Of a DNA stretch of 7,089 bases, positions 6,008-7,089 are shown in pieces. Under the pieces are notes generated by a model that worked only from the letters and a program-made list of their open reading frames with translations, had not been told where the DNA came from and made no database searches. Origin of the DNA: Collinsella sp. (GTDB taxonomy: Bacteria > Actinomycetota > Coriobacteriia > Coriobacteriales > Coriobacteriaceae); contig DXLV01000038.1 in NCBI GenBank assembly GCA_019414545.1, positions 5,551-12,639 on the forward strand. Reading direction: 5' to 3'. Within the stretch, counting starts at the first letter, position 1. Each line of letters begins with the position of its first letter. Position numbers and translations under genes: made by a program.

Positions 6008-6601
6008 ATGAGTCCCATTCAAATCGCCCTGCTGCTGCTCGCCGTTGCCGGTGTGTGGGCTGTTATCGAGCTCGCGCTCACGCTGCGCAAGACCCGCAAC
6101 GTCGTTGATTCGCTCGATAAGACCGTAAGCGATCTCAATAACACCATCGCCGAGGCTCAGCCTGTGGTGGCAAAGCTCGATGGTGCTGTTGACGAGCTTG
6201 CGCCGGCGCTTGCCCAGATGGAGCCGCTGCTCAAGTCGAGCAAGACTGCCGTTGACGCCCTGACGTCCAACCTCGTTGAGGTTGAGGCGGTCGTTCGCGA
6301 CATCTCTGAGGTCACGGGCACCATGGCCGAGGCAAGCAACGCTGTGTCGAGCGTGACTGATTCTGCTGCTGGCGCCGTGCAGAAGCTTTTCAATAAGGTG
6401 AAGGCTCCTGCAGCCGACGCCGATCGCAAGCTCGCCGCTGCCGCCACTGAGGCCGAGCAGCCTACCGAGCGCGTTCTGATTGGTGAGGCTGAGGACGAGG
6501 CCGTCGATGGTGCGGATGCGGCTCAGAAGCCCGCAGCCAAGCCTGCTCAGTATTACACCTATACGCCCGCCGAGACCTCCGAGGAGTCCTGCGATGAGTA
6601 G
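6008..6601 (+). CDS. DUF948-like single-pass membrane protein with coiled-coil region
   Basis: The 197-residue protein has one N-terminal membrane segment (about residues 4-24, IQIALLLLAVAGVWAVIELAL). A long helical stretch (about 28-120) follows with regularly spaced Val, Leu and Ile, typical of a coiled coil. The tail from about 132 to the end is low-complexity, rich in Ala, Glu, Asp and Pro. This layout matches DUF948 proteins such as B. subtilis YtxG, a general-stress protein; the molecular role is unknown. The ATG at 6008 has GGGAGG at 5997-6002, 5 bases upstream. The 3' end overlaps the anti-sigma gene by 8 bases, so the two are translationally coupled and probably functionally linked. 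A role as membrane anchor or sensor for the stress-sigma switch is inference only. Confidence 0.75.
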   Translation: MSPIQIALLLLAVAGVWAVIELALTLRKTRNVVDSLDKTVSDLNNTIAEAQPVVAKLDGAVDELAPALAQMEPLLKSSKTAVDALTSNLVEVEAVVRDISEVTGTMAEASNAVSSVTDSAAGAVQKLFNKVKAPAADADRKLAAAATEAEQPTERVLIGEAEDEAVDGADAAQKPAAKPAQYYTYTPAETSEESCDE

Positions 6602-6971
6602 CGAAGCAACTTGCCCCATTACGCTGAGCGTTGCCGGTGATCCGCGTCTCGCGCGCCTTGTGCGCATGACGGCGGCAAATGTCGGTGCGCTGTGCTCTAT
6701 GTCCGTCGATCGCATCGAGGACATCCGTATGGCTGCCGAGGAGGCCTTCATCTTTGGCTGCACGGCCGTTGATTCTGACGACATTTCGATCAAATTCGAC
6801 GTCGACGAATCGCACGTGGGCATGACCTTTACCTTTGGTGACCAGGCGACTGTCGATGAGGATGATCAGGCTGCCGTGTATGCCGAGCTCATTCTGGCAA
6901 GCGTGTGCGATTCCTACGAAAAGACTGCGGCGCCCCTGACGCTTTCCCTCGACCTCAAGGCGGATATCTAA
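6594..6971 (+). CDS. RsbW-like anti-sigma factor (degenerate HATPase fold)
   Basis: The 125-residue cytosolic protein resembles small RsbW/SpoIIAB-type anti-sigma factors, which bind a SigB/SigF-type sigma factor until displaced by an anti-anti-sigma partner. Support comes from the block SVDRIEDIRMAAEEAF (37-52), which aligns by eye with the family's EDxxxAVxEA helix, the C-terminal AVYAELILASVCDSYE helix, and a sigma gene starting 2 bases after the stop. It is shorter than B. subtilis RsbW (about 160 residues). The N-box asparagine (EACTNAV in typical members) is replaced (EEAFIFGC), and no glycine-rich G1 or G2 box is seen, so ATP binding and kinase activity are doubtful. ATG 6594 is the start: GAGGAG at 6581-6586 lies 7 bases upstream, and the frame before it reads a Pro/Arg-rich shadow. 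The gene overlaps the upstream DUF948 gene by 8 bases. Confidence 0.72.
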   Translation: MSSEATCPITLSVAGDPRLARLVRMTAANVGALCSMSVDRIEDIRMAAEEAFIFGCTAVDSDDISIKFDVDESHVGMTFTFGDQATVDEDDQAAVYAELILASVCDSYEKTAAPLTLSLDLKADI

Positions 6972-6972
6972 T

Positions 6973-7089
6973 ATGACCGAACGTTCCCGGAGCGGTAAGA
7001 CCGCTTGGGACAAGGAGAAAACCCGCGAGCTGTTTCGTCGCTACAAAGAGACCGGTGATCCGGACGCACGTGAGCAGCTCGTCATGTCC
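6973..7089 (+). CDS. SigB/SigF-type RNA polymerase sigma factor, N-terminal fragment
   Basis: Only the first 39 codons are present; the frame runs off the right edge. The fragment reads MTERSRSGKTAWDKEKTREL followed by FRRYKETGDPDAREQLVMS. The block LFRRYKETGDPDAREQLV is characteristic of the region just before sigma region 2 in sporulation/stress sigma-70 factors (SigB, SigF, SigG type). The start ATG is 1 base beyond the anti-sigma stop, and AAGGCGG at 6957-6963 lies 9 bases upstream. Position directly after an RsbW-like gene matches the usual anti-sigma/sigma gene pair, so its activity is presumably held in check by that neighbour. Which SigB/SigF subgroup it belongs to cannot be judged without the rest. 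Confidence 0.78.
   Translation, partial: MTERSRSGKTAWDKEKTRELFRRYKETGDPDAREQLVMS

Noticed and set aside
6480..6593. N-terminal extension of the anti-sigma gene to an upstream GTG
   Set aside because: The extra 38 residues are a Pro/Arg/Ser-rich out-of-frame reading of the DUF948 gene. ATG 6594 has a well-placed GAGGAG site.
5798..6823. A 341-codon open frame on the - strand
   Set aside because: It runs antisense across rarA's end, the intergenic gap, the DUF948 gene and the anti-sigma gene. Its translation shows no recognisable domain, and the + strand genes have family motifs and ribosome sites.
6978..6986. CGAACGTTC as another LexA-type site
   Set aside because: The half-sites abut without the 4-base spacer, and the sequence lies within the first codons of the sigma gene.

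Overview
The window looks like chromosomal housekeeping DNA from a GC-rich Gram-positive anaerobe. My best guess is a member of the Coriobacteriia (Collinsella-like). This rests on gene content, codon use rich in G/C at third positions, strong Shine-Dalgarno sites (AAGGAGG type), a SigB-type sigma module and a Gram-positive-style LexA box. It is inference, since no database search was possible. All genes lie on the + strand and are densely packed; the longest gap between genes is about 95-100 bases.

Layout. (1) Positions 2-331 hold the 3' end of lspA (signal peptidase II). Its stop codon shares one base with the start of an rluD-type 23S rRNA pseudouridine synthase (331-1344). (2) A short intergenic region with a probable promoter precedes a membrane-bound, processive-type family 2 glycosyltransferase (1427-2722), followed by a perfect 16-bp hairpin with a T-run (2731-2770). 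(3) A minimal 140-residue A24 prepilin-peptidase-like protein (2802-3224) and a Dgt-like HD-domain dNTP triphosphohydrolase (3256-4503) follow. (4) rarA, an AAA+ replication-associated recombination ATPase (about 4563-5912), lies behind its own promoter-like -10. A perfect LexA/DinR-type palindrome, CGAAC-N4-GTTCG (4494-4507), sits just upstream. (5) The window ends with a tightly coupled gene set: a single-pass DUF948-like membrane protein (6008-6601), a small RsbW-like anti-sigma factor with worn kinase motifs (6594-6971), and the first 39 codons of a SigB/SigF-type sigma factor (6973 to the edge).

How the parts work together. lspA and rluD appear co-transcribed but act separately, in lipoprotein maturation and ribosome modification. 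The glycosyltransferase seems to be its own transcription unit and has no polysaccharide partner genes here. dgt and rarA both concern DNA replication (nucleotide pool and stalled forks), and the palindrome between them suggests SOS control of rarA. The last three genes look like a stress-sigma switch in which a membrane coiled-coil protein is co-translated with an anti-sigma factor and its sigma factor.

The points most worth checking are the LexA-type site ahead of rarA, the DUF948/anti-sigma/sigma operon with its degenerate anti-sigma factor, and the long hairpin that leaves no obvious room for a promoter ahead of the prepilin peptidase gene. I see no RNA genes, CRISPR arrays, insertion sequences or phage genes.
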